From contig NZ_CP133594.1 of assembly GCF_031312535.1 (NCBI RefSeq), positions 806,001 through 870,000 on the forward strand: DNA of 64,000 bases, read 5' to 3'. The stretch is from Methanolobus mangrovi (GTDB lineage: Archaea > Halobacteriota > Methanosarcinia > Methanosarcinales > Methanosarcinaceae). The position numbers and the translations under genes were made by a program. Shown piece after piece: positions 7,940 to 16,003 of the stretch (position 1 is the stretch's first letter; each line of letters begins with the position of its first letter). The notes below the pieces were generated by a model. The model was not told where the DNA came from, searched no databases, and worked only from the letters and a program-made list of their open reading frames with translations.

Positions 7940-7996
7940 AAAGAGTGGTACGACTGAAGGACGCTTACCGTGGGGGTTGAAGCGTCTTACTTTTAT
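7940..7996 (+). ncRNA. Candidate small RNA C2 with G-rich loop
   Basis: GTGGTACGACTG (7946-7956 region) precedes a 7-bp stem GACGCTT (7960-7966) / AAGCGTC (7980-7986). The 13-nt loop contains GTGGGGGTT, exactly complementary to AACCCCCAC in A1 (6719-6727). A TTTT tract follows, then element E2. The covariation with C1 is the best evidence here for selected RNA structure. Confidence 0.5.
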
Positions 7997-8062
7997 TATC
8001 GGCCTGATAGATTCCAATGTACCAACTATTTCGCCAACCCAATAGGGGCCTTATCAGGCCAC
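7996..8062 (+). ncRNA. Structured element E2 (paralogue of E1)
   Basis: GGCCTGATA (8001-8009) pairs perfectly with TATCAGGCC (8052-8060), closing a 42-nt interior. The same TTATC leader precedes both E copies. The interior sequences differ, so the stem is the conserved part. Confidence 0.4.
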
Positions 8063-8179
8063 AATTTTCATTGTCCAGGAGGTGTTTTTACCGGTTTAGG
8101 TGTTTTTAAGATCCTATACAAATACATTATATCTTAGCTTTCTTCATTCCTTCATTTTCTTGAAATATGAGGGTAAAAC

Positions 8180-8311
8180 ATGTACGAAATACTTATCTTA
8201 TCTTTAACAACTGGTGCAAGTTTGCTAATTTATACATCTGTCTTGTATAAGTTAAGAAGTATTGAAAACCGGGTTAAATATTGTGAAAACTTCAAAGTTT
8301 CTCCAAAATAG
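8180..8311 (+). CDS. Possible 43-residue membrane protein
   Basis: ATG to TAG with GAGGGT five bases upstream. The product begins MYEILILSLTTGASLLIY and has one hydrophobic helix (residues 3-23) followed by a basic tail (YKLRSIENRVKY). TATA-like CATTATATC lies near 8125. It is too short for routine gene calling. It could be a small single-pass protein linked to the adjacent RNA cluster, or chance; the ribosome-binding site and helix pattern favour a real gene. Confidence 0.45.
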   Translation: MYEILILSLTTGASLLIYTSVLYKLRSIENRVKYCENFKVSPK

Positions 8312-9671
8312 CATAATGTAACTAATTTTAGTTATATTTTATTTGGTTTTTCTATATCCTTTACAATATAATACGACGTAACAATATATAGCTACGTTTA
8401 ATTATTACGATGTTATAATAATAGAATATTATCGACTTATATTTATAAAGACATACTTAATTAAATTGTTGTTTTCGTATACTTGCGAACCAAAACAGCA
8501 AATTTCTTGATTTTTCCCGGTTTTCCCAACAAGTCACCAGCATTTTAATAAAATAGCCATTCCCCAATAACTATCAGTAATGATATCTAATTTATTTCAA
8601 TAGTTGTATAACTTTCATATGAATTAAATTAAGCTATATTTATATAATAGTTTTAGACATGCTTTGTATAGAGGTTGGATGCTGAAAAAACCAAACTAAA
8701 ACTAACGTCAATAATATAAAGAGTGCTTAAAATATCGAGTACATTATAATCTTATTTTAAATGACTTAATCATTACATTCTCAAAAAATATACTGAATAT
8801 TTCCTGATCTCAACGCTCGAAAACACAAAAAATCCATATTCTTATAGTGTATATGAATGGATAATTAGAATTCTCAAAAATGGCAAAATGGGTATGTTTT
8901 TCTAAAATCGGTTATTCCATAGTATATATGAATACACTAGTTCTAACCTTCACCAGAACCATGATCTATTAGAAAATAGTTGGAAAAATTATACCTGATA
9001 TAGCACCTACCGCATTACTATAGTCTATGTAATAATTGTATGCTGGTTTAAAGCATTATTTTCAAGATCAAAGACTAATTGGTTTTAAATTAGTAGACAA
9101 AACATGGGTAAAGTATAAAGTTGTAAACAAAATATATTCAATGGATGAAACTGAGTGAAATGTAGCATAAAACTTTACTTTTTAATAAAATAACTGAATT
9201 ATATAACATATATTACGCATATACATAAAAATTACAAATGTCCATATGATTTTTAATGATGTTACTAATTTTATACATGTGTTTTTATATATACATAATA
9301 AACACTTTTAGCCTATACTATGCAAGCTACAAAATATAATATAAATATATGTTGATAAAATTAGTTACTATCCAATAAAATTTGCATTTTAACTTATAAA
9401 GTTATTATTTTGTTATAAATATTTTAACAGTTTGGTGATTTGTTTGCTATTTTGTGAAGTATATATTGCAGTATGGATTAGTGAACTCTGCCAAGTTCAT
9501 TGAACTCACATTTTTGAAGCGTTTTTGAAGCATATACTTTACTATACATATCTATATCAGTGATTATAGCCCCACAGCAAAATAGCCATCAAGTACATAA
9601 TTATTGACTACAATCTCCTAAACCTAAATAGTATGCCATGTAATTGAATATTCCTATAACAGGTGAACTAT

Positions 9672-10793
9672 ATGGATAAAAACCGGTTTTTGATCTATTC
9701 AACAGTATTTCTTATCATGGCATTATCTAATTCCGTTATTCCGGTACTGCCTGAAATATCTTCAACCGGACAAATAAACCATAGTAGTTTTATAACCACA
9801 TTACTCTTTTCCGGATACTTCATTGGAGCTTTACTCACCATGATCCCCTTTGGATTAATGGCAGATATATATGAGCATATAAAACTTATTGTGCTTGCAA
9901 TTGCACTCACTTTCTTCGCAGGAGTAGTACTCACATTTACGGAAAACATCTACCTGCTCATTGCCGGCCGACTCATCGAAGGTATCGCTTGTGGTGCATT
10001 CTTCCCTGCAGCTTATGCAATACTTTCCGGCTTCCGGGAAAAGAACCGCTATATCGGAGAGTTCAATTTCCTGCTTAATGCAGGCCTTGCTGCCGGAGTA
10101 TTGACTTCAGGATTCCTGGCTGAATGGTCAATTAAAGGTGCAATCATCCTGTTCACCATTATGGCTGCACTAATATTATCTATCGGAATATCTGCTTTAT
10201 TCACAAAGAACAAGGCTAAAAAAACAATAGTAAGAAAAGCAATCCCTGCACCAAATTTCAGGAAGATAATCAATAAAACATTCGATCTCAAATTCATGCG
10301 TACATGGACCACCGCATTCCTGATCTTTGGAATAACAGGAGTGATGCTTGCTTTTTATCCCGAATACAGCAAGGATACGCTAAGTAAACCAGAACTTGGG
10401 ATTGTCATCGCCATACTTTATGTCAGTTCCATGGTCACCAACATTATTGTCGGAAGAATGGGCCTGGGATTTAAAAAAATGGTCTTCGCAGGAATCCTGC
10501 TGGCAACCACCGGCGTAATAATAGCCATCAAGTTCCCGTTTTTAGGTTTCGCACTAATTGGCATAGGTTCAGGAACAGGAATGATCGGACTGCCGATAGC
10601 TGTCTCACACATGCCTTTAGAAAAAGGTCTTGCCATGGGAATCTTCAATACATACACTTACGCAGGACTTGCATTCATGCCTATTATCGCAGGATTATTT
10701 GTTAATCTGGGTTATCAGGCAGTGTTTATCTTAAGTGCTTTTTTTATGGTTATGTCTCTTTTCCTGAAAGATGGGGTGAAAAGTGAGGAATGA
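9672..10793 (+). CDS. Major facilitator superfamily transporter
   Basis: About twelve hydrophobic segments in 373 residues. The loop between helices 2 and 3 is GLMADIYEHIKLI, matching the MFS motif A region, and the arginine of RLIEGIACGAFFPA matches motif B/C of drug and sugar carriers. ATG at 9672 is chosen over an in-frame GTG at 9663 because AGGTGA lies correctly upstream. The substrate is unknown. It stands alone: 3.9 kb of non-coding DNA before it and 840 bp after it. Confidence 0.85.
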   Translation: MDKNRFLIYSTVFLIMALSNSVIPVLPEISSTGQINHSSFITTLLFSGYFIGALLTMIPFGLMADIYEHIKLIVLAIALTFFAGVVLTFTENIYLLIAGRLIEGIACGAFFPAAYAILSGFREKNRYIGEFNFLLNAGLAAGVLTSGFLAEWSIKGAIILFTIMAALILSIGISALFTKNKAKKTIVRKAIPAPNFRKIINKTFDLKFMRTWTTAFLIFGITGVMLAFYPEYSKDTLSKPELGIVIAILYVSSMVTNIIVGRMGLGFKKMVFAGILLATTGVIIAIKFPFLGFALIGIGSGTGMIGLPIAVSHMPLEKGLAMGIFNTYTYAGLAFMPIIAGLFVNLGYQAVFILSAFFMVMSLFLKDGVKSEE

Positions 10794-10906
10794 AATTATT
10801 TACTACTATTTGCAGATTTTATCTTTAAATATAGCATCAGCACAACAAATTAATCACAAAGACAAATAATAAATCCTGGAAATCTATGCAAAGAGTCTTT
10901 CAAAAT

Positions 10907-10929
10907 AAAGACTTAATATAGCTTCTTTT
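10907..10929 (+). repeat. Direct repeat, copy 1
   Basis: AAAGACTTAATATAGCTTCT plus TTT. It matches copy 2 at 11018-11040 with a single difference. The following 25 bases are also related (CCCGGATAAAAATACTCC versus CCTGGACAAAATTCCTCC). The copies are 111 bp apart. Confidence 0.55.
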
Positions 10930-11017
10930 TGAAACATGCCCGGATAAAAATACTCCAATAATAATTTAAAGTAATTTTAGAGCATATCGTTCTAAAAATA
11001 CAAGCAAAATATAGAAC

Positions 11018-11040
11018 AAAGACTTAATATGGCTTCTTTT
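11018..11040 (+). repeat. Direct repeat, copy 2
   Basis: AAAGACTTAATATGGCTTCT plus TTT, the second copy of the repeat at 10907-10929. The origin is unknown; it may be a degenerate tandem duplication. Confidence 0.55.
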
Positions 11041-11635
11041 AACTACTCCCCTGGACAAAATTCCTCCGATTCCACATATTATTGATTTTTAGTTATAACC
11101 AATTTTTTGAAACCTAATCTTTTTTTTGAATTGATATTATTTATAGAATTACATCCCGGAAACAAGAAACAAAGATATTTTGTAAACTCGTGTTTTGAGA
11201 TTAAGAACTTACACAAATTTTATACAATTTTAGGGCCTATACATTAATAATAAAATAATTAAGTTCCAAAAATTTGCACGACTTCGTAAACTATATGCAA
11301 TAGATTAATCATGCCACTTTACATATGCAACCCCTATCAAATCAAATCAGTAAACTAATATATAAAAATAGTTTAATAGAATTATTTACTTTTTATAAAT
11401 TAATATACATCAATGATAATTTTTGGTATGTTGTAGCTGTAACTATATATTGTTACACAAAATAATACACTAAAGTAATGCTTACTCAACGTAGCATGTA
11501 ACAAAATATTATTACACAAAATTACTTCGATTAAAAGTATGTACTAAAAAAGTCTGAAACATAAGATAAAAAAGAACAATACAATTCCGTACATATCATT
11601 TAATAAAATGTCAATTCAAATAGAAACTTTATTAT

Positions 11636-13147
11636 GTGGATAGTCTCTTCCATGAAGAGATGACAGCTGGAAAAAACGGAATGAAGTATAAGGGTTCTGA
11701 ATACAATAAGCACATCAAGCAAAGCATTATAGCCTTTAGGTTCTGTGCACTCTTCTTTTTGCTCTTGTTCCTGATTCCAACATGTAGTGCAGATGATATT
11801 GCAGAAATAAATCATGTCAATACTCCCCAGGGTGCTGTTATTCTTATTGTTGATGGACTCAGTTCCTGTTATGTGTATCCCGAGTATACGCCTTATGCTA
11901 TTGATGGAAGTATGCTGGAAAAAGCTGAGCCTGAAAATATATTACAGATATTTGACCAGAGTTGCAGGGTACTGGATGTGACAACTCCGCAGACGTTCAC
12001 AGAGGGAGGGCATTCTGTGATCGCAACAGGATATTCGAAAGCGGATAGTGTATTGGTGGGTTCTTTTGGAACAACGATATACGATGTGGCGCATGATAAT
12101 GGATATCTCACTTTTGCCATCATGGAAAAAGGAGATTCTTCAGGTATTCGCAGCAAACAGAATGCAATAGTCCATGATGCTGAGAACTCAATTACAGAAC
12201 CGGAAATGGTCATAGAAACAAATATGCTTTCAGGGACGGGAAAAAGCATATCCCTTTCAGTTGCAGACCTGATGCAGGAAAATTCCCTTGAGTTACAGGA
12301 CCAGTTGGATAAGTATCCTGAAGGATCACAGCAAAGATATGACGCCTATGATATCTGGGTCATCAAGACAGCAATTGATATCGTGGATCATATGGATACA
12401 AAGTATCCGCAGCAACACTATATTCTCACATTAAATGTAGGGGCTGTGGATTGTGCTGGCCATTACAAAAAGAATAGCGGATACATTGCAACTATCGAAG
12501 GCATCGACAATGCAACCATGGACCTCTATGAAACATGTCTGGAAAATGATATGGCGTTTATACTCACCGGCGATCATGGCATGGCTTTTCCTACAACCGA
12601 TTCCCGTGGAGGACATCAGGCTGATAAGTACTCCGTAATGACCGAGTCACAGAAAGTACCGCTGGTCATTGCAGCAACAGATGTCGACATCGGAATAATA
12701 GAAGGAGAATTCGGGCAGGAAGATGTTGCACCTACAATACTTGAAGTCCTGAACCTTCCCGGAAAACTGAGAGCTGCGGATGGTACAGCGATTCCTGTAA
12801 AGGATTATGTGAATTTGAAGGTCAATGTTCCTGAAGAAGGTGACCTCACCCTCATGAGAAACAATGAGATACTTTTTGAAAGCAAAATTAGTGAAGCTAT
12901 TTCATTTGTAGGCCTTGAACCGGATATTGATTATGTTTTAAAATATGTATCCTCTGCAGATTCGGATGATGAGGTTGAAACACTCATAAATTTAGGATCA
13001 AGCACGATCGTGGATATATTCACTTCATCAAAACAGCCCACAAGCGATAAATCCTATCAAAACCCACGTTATATTGTAGGTGGAACACTCATTGTAGTGG
13101 TGAATCTTGCAGGACTGATACTTATACGCAAAGTATTGAAAGAATAG
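11636..13147 (+). CDS. Membrane-anchored alkaline-phosphatase-superfamily hydrolase
   Basis: Residues near 30-55 form a signal sequence (FRFCALFFLLLFLIPTCSA) and the last 25 residues a transmembrane anchor (GGTLIVVVNLAGLILIRK), so the enzyme domain faces outside. The core has the metal-site pattern of the phosphatase/sulfatase/phosphopentomutase superfamily: LIVDGLSS, GGHSVIATG in the nucleophile region, NVGAVDCAGH, and TGDHGM with GGHQADKY. It probably hydrolyses an external phosphate or sulfate ester. The start is uncertain: GTG at 11636, or ATG at 11660 or 11681; none has a strong ribosome site. Confidence 0.8.
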   Translation: MDSLFHEEMTAGKNGMKYKGSEYNKHIKQSIIAFRFCALFFLLLFLIPTCSADDIAEINHVNTPQGAVILIVDGLSSCYVYPEYTPYAIDGSMLEKAEPENILQIFDQSCRVLDVTTPQTFTEGGHSVIATGYSKADSVLVGSFGTTIYDVAHDNGYLTFAIMEKGDSSGIRSKQNAIVHDAENSITEPEMVIETNMLSGTGKSISLSVADLMQENSLELQDQLDKYPEGSQQRYDAYDIWVIKTAIDIVDHMDTKYPQQHYILTLNVGAVDCAGHYKKNSGYIATIEGIDNATMDLYETCLENDMAFILTGDHGMAFPTTDSRGGHQADKYSVMTESQKVPLVIAATDVDIGIIEGEFGQEDVAPTILEVLNLPGKLRAADGTAIPVKDYVNLKVNVPEEGDLTLMRNNEILFESKISEAISFVGLEPDIDYVLKYVSSADSDDEVETLINLGSSTIVDIFTSSKQPTSDKSYQNPRYIVGGTLIVVVNLAGLILIRKVLKE

Positions 13148-13209
13148 ATTCACTGATTATTAATCCGCCAATCCATTGGCCAGTAACCAAATAATAACAA
13201 CAAGGTCGG

Positions 13210-14019
13210 ATGGCTTTGTGCCATAAAGACTTACATACCCTTCTTGAAAGAGCATACGATATTTTCAGAAAAGAGAATGCCCTTATTCGCATAAATTCAG
13301 CCAATGTAATGATAGTTGGCGATATACATGGAAACCTGAAGGCACTTGAATTCCTTCTGCAAATCAGGCAGGAATTAGAATGCAGTGACCTTATTTTTTT
13401 AGGAGATTACGTTGACAGGGGAAAGAATTCAGTTGCTGTCCTCTCCCAGCTTCTTGAATTAAAACTGAGAGATACGCAAAAGATCATTCTTCTGCGAGGA
13501 AATCATGAAACTAGAGAAATGAACAGCCTTTACGGATTTTATGATGAGATCCAGGATGATGATCTGTTCCTTGATGCAAACAGGACCTTTGAGGAAATGC
13601 CAGTTGCAGCACTGATCAATGATAGCATCTTCTGTGTGCATGGAGGCATTCCGGGAGCGGTAGACATTAAGGAAATAAACAAAGGAGAATCATTTCCCTA
13701 CCTCTGGAACGATCCATCCGAATCAAATGGGATCACTACTTCATTCAGGGGACTGAAAGCCCGGTGTTTCGGACCGGACGTGTTCAACGAATTTAGGAGA
13801 CTTAATCATCTTTCTTTAATGATACGAGCACACACTGCACTTTCCACTGGCTATAAATGGTGGTTTGAAAAAAGACTCCTTTCTCTTTTTTCCACTCCTG
13901 AATATATAGGTAACCCCAACGTTGCTGCATTTTCTGTATTAAAAGGCAGAGAATTATCCATATTTGTCTTTGGAAAAACAGAAAACGACAGTTACGGACT
14001 TATTAGCAATAAATTTTGA
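13210..14019 (+). CDS. PPP-family serine/threonine phosphatase
   Basis: All three metal-site signatures are intact: GDIHGN, GDYVDRG and RGNHE, plus a later VHGGIPG and RAHTA. The 269 residues correspond to the archaeal PP1-like enzymes with a two-metal centre. It would remove phosphate from serine or threonine of cytoplasmic proteins. It lies 62 bp after the exported hydrolase and about 90 bp before the sulfur operon. No partner kinase is nearby. Confidence 0.9.
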   Translation: MALCHKDLHTLLERAYDIFRKENALIRINSANVMIVGDIHGNLKALEFLLQIRQELECSDLIFLGDYVDRGKNSVAVLSQLLELKLRDTQKIILLRGNHETREMNSLYGFYDEIQDDDLFLDANRTFEEMPVAALINDSIFCVHGGIPGAVDIKEINKGESFPYLWNDPSESNGITTSFRGLKARCFGPDVFNEFRRLNHLSLMIRAHTALSTGYKWWFEKRLLSLFSTPEYIGNPNVAAFSVLKGRELSIFVFGKTENDSYGLISNKF

Positions 14020-14111
14020 TTCACAATTGTTAAATATGTAAAAATTCATAGTATTAGTTGTTAGGGAACATTTAAGTTATCCGGTAACAGATATAGTTAC
14101 GGGGAGATCGT

Positions 14112-14333
14112 ATGACTGAAACGAACATTGATGTTAGAGGACAAACCTGTCCAGTCCCTCTTGTGGAATGCCGTAAAGCTATCAAAAAAGCTGCGCCTGG
14201 CGATGAAATCGTCATATTAGGCACCCACCCTGCTTCCAAAAAAGAAATTCCTATGGCCTGTGAGGCAATGGGACTTGAGGTTATGGAAGTTGAAGATAAG
14301 GATAATGAATGGAAAATACGTATCAAGCGTTAG
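14112..14333 (+). CDS. tusA: TusA/SirA-type sulfur carrier
   Basis: A 73-residue protein with the persulfide-carrying motif CPVP in GQTCPVPLVECRKAI, standard size and fold for TusA. TusA accepts sulfane sulfur on that cysteine and passes it on. GGGGAGATC precedes the ATG and a TATA-like TAAATATG lies near 14030. It opens a four-gene operon (10 bp to the DsrE-like gene) that also encodes IscS-like and IscU-like proteins, so it likely feeds iron-sulfur or other sulfur transfer. Confidence 0.9.
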   Translation: MTETNIDVRGQTCPVPLVECRKAIKKAAPGDEIVILGTHPASKKEIPMACEAMGLEVMEVEDKDNEWKIRIKR

Positions 14334-14343
14334 GAGGGATTAG

Positions 14344-14763
14344 ATGGCTGAAAAGGCTGTAATAATAGTTCACAGCGGCGACCTTGATAAGATCTACAGT
14401 GCTATGATAGTTGCAAACGGTGCACTTTCAATGGGCATGGATGCTTCTCTTTTCTTTACATTCTGGGGTCTGGAGCGTCTGAAGAAGAATGGTTTGGATA
14501 AAGGACCATTATCCAAGATGAATTTCCTTGGACTCGGGAAATGGATGGTCAAAAGCAGGATGAAGAAGGCCAATGTAGTCTCACTTGAAAAGCTGATGAC
14601 AGATTTCAAGGAGCTTGGCGGAAAGATAATTGCCTGTGAGATGACAATGGAAATAATGGGAATAAAACCAGAACAGCTACACAGGGAATGGATAGACGAT
14701 TACGGTGCAGTTGGCACTTATATAATGGAAGCAAAAGATGCCAGTATAACACTTTTCATATAA
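14344..14763 (+). CDS. DsrE-family sulfur-transfer protein
   Basis: 139 residues with the DsrE2-like pattern: N-terminal AVIIVHSGDLDKIYSAMIVANGALSMGMD and a conserved cysteine in IIACEMTMEIMGI. In this family the cysteine relays persulfide, often with TusA. GGAGGGA stands before the ATG. Located between tusA and the IscS-like gene; the set suggests a cytoplasmic sulfur relay. It could alternatively be an accessory peroxiredoxin-like DsrE protein without relay function. Confidence 0.85.
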   Translation: MAEKAVIIVHSGDLDKIYSAMIVANGALSMGMDASLFFTFWGLERLKKNGLDKGPLSKMNFLGLGKWMVKSRMKKANVVSLEKLMTDFKELGGKIIACEMTMEIMGIKPEQLHREWIDDYGAVGTYIMEAKDASITLFI

Positions 14764-14827
14764 TAGCACTTACCATATAACTTACAAGTTACGTGTAAAA
14801 GCAAGGACTGTTTTAGAGGAGACACAG

Positions 14828-15994
14828 ATGTTAGATAAAATGATATATCTTGATAATTCTGCCAGTACCCGATTAGATGAAAGGGTAATGGATGCAATGA
14901 AACCTTATTACTTTGATACCTATGCGGTAGCCACATCCGAATTCGGTTACTCCATGGGCATTGATGCAAAAGAGGGACTTGAAGCAGCCAGAGAAACGAT
15001 TGCAGCATCCCTTGGTGCCTCAGCAGAGGAGATCGTGTTCACATCCGGAGAAACAGAATCAAGCAATATGGCAATCAAAGGTGTCTGTGCAGCCTTACAG
15101 AAAAAGAAGGGAGAGCACATTATTGTATCTAAGATTGAGGATTTCTCTGTCCTGAACACTGCAAAGAACCTTGAAAAAAAAGGATACACTGTAGATTATA
15201 TCAGTGTGGATGCAGAAGGAATTCTTGACCTTGAAGAACTTAAGAATAAGATACGTGATGACACTGTCCTTGTATCCATCCAGCACGCCAATCAGGAAAT
15301 AGGAACCCTTCAGGACCTTGATGCAATTGCAAAGATATGCAAGGAAAAAGATGTTCTTCTGCATACTGATGCAACACACAGCTACACCAGAGTTCCAATA
15401 GATGTATCAAAAACACCCGTAGACCTGATATCCATGTCAGCTCACACAATCCACGGTCCAAGAGGAGTCGGAGCATTATATGTTCGCAAAGGCACACCTC
15501 TTGATAAATGGATGGATGGTGGCTATCAGGAAACTAACCGCCGTGCCGGGCTTGAGAACATACCCGGAGCCGTTGGTTTTGCAAAAGCTGTGGAACTTGT
15601 GACCCCTGATGAGATCGAGTTCCTCAAATCACTGAGAGATTATACATTTGAAAGGGTCTTTGATGAGATACCGCATGTAACCCTCAACGGTAGCAAAACA
15701 CAAAGAACACCGCAGAATGCCAATATAACTTTCCACTATGTTGAAGGTGAATCAATGACACTTCACCTGGATATGAGAGGTTTTGCAGTGAGTACCGGAT
15801 CAGCCTGCTTTAGCCGTTCACTTGAAGCAAGCCACGTTATACTGGGTATCGGTGGTGACCACGAACGTGCACACGGATCCATCAGATTCACATTCGGACG
15901 CTACAACAGCAAGGAAGATGTGGATGCTATTGTAGATGCAATGAAAGAAGTAGTAAGCCAGCTAAGGGCTATCAGTCCCCTGTTTAACAAATGA
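14828..15994 (+). CDS. IscS/NifS-like protein lacking the PLP lysine
   Basis: Length and fold fit class V cysteine desulfurase (388 residues). The catalytic cysteine is kept (C327 in STGSACFSRS). The Schiff-base lysine is not: SAHTIHGPRG has T207 where the family has K. The histidine that stacks on PLP is replaced by aspartate (D105 in KIEDFSVL, usually TEH). An IscS from Archaeoglobus fulgidus is known to lack this lysine too. The protein probably does not desulfurate cysteine, and may instead serve as a sulfur or cluster partner of the adjacent IscU protein. GAGGAGA precedes the ATG. Confidence 0.92.
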   Translation: MLDKMIYLDNSASTRLDERVMDAMKPYYFDTYAVATSEFGYSMGIDAKEGLEAARETIAASLGASAEEIVFTSGETESSNMAIKGVCAALQKKKGEHIIVSKIEDFSVLNTAKNLEKKGYTVDYISVDAEGILDLEELKNKIRDDTVLVSIQHANQEIGTLQDLDAIAKICKEKDVLLHTDATHSYTRVPIDVSKTPVDLISMSAHTIHGPRGVGALYVRKGTPLDKWMDGGYQETNRRAGLENIPGAVGFAKAVELVTPDEIEFLKSLRDYTFERVFDEIPHVTLNGSKTQRTPQNANITFHYVEGESMTLHLDMRGFAVSTGSACFSRSLEASHVILGIGGDHERAHGSIRFTFGRYNSKEDVDAIVDAMKEVVSQLRAISPLFNK

Positions 15995-16003
15995 GGTGAG
16001 AAG

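Larger units (their letters stand above)
5740..9671. other. Large region without conventional genes, carrying repeated structured RNA elements
   Basis: No protein gene of ordinary length is seen in these 3.9 kb. The left half (6.2-8.1 kb) holds hairpin elements that recur two at a time with compensatory base changes and have TATA-like boxes about 60-70 bp upstream; each is listed separately. The right half (8.3-9.66 kb) is very AT-rich, with only loose repeats such as ATAGTGTATATGAAT near 8836 and a similar copy near 8918. No Cas, transposase or Orc1/Cdc6 gene borders it. Confidence 0.7.
10794..11635. other. AT-rich intergenic region with direct repeats
   Basis: 842 bp without a supported gene. 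It contains the direct repeat listed separately (10907 and 11018). It also has two copies of TTRTTACACAAAAT near 11450 and 11505, about 57 bp apart, upstream of the following gene. A terminator-type structure was not found. Confidence 0.5.

Noticed and set aside
6707-7978. A1 and C2 as a simple extended antisense pair
   Set aside because: The two complementary blocks are in the same, not reversed, order on both RNAs, so a single continuous duplex cannot form.
8312-9660. AT-rich stretch as a replication origin
   Set aside because: No Orc1/Cdc6 gene is adjacent and no repeated ORB-like boxes with G-runs were found; the C-rich runs belong to the A hairpin elements.
5740-9660. CRISPR array in the repeat-rich gene-free region
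   Set aside because: The repeats are hairpin elements in two copies each, not regularly spaced identical repeats with unique spacers.
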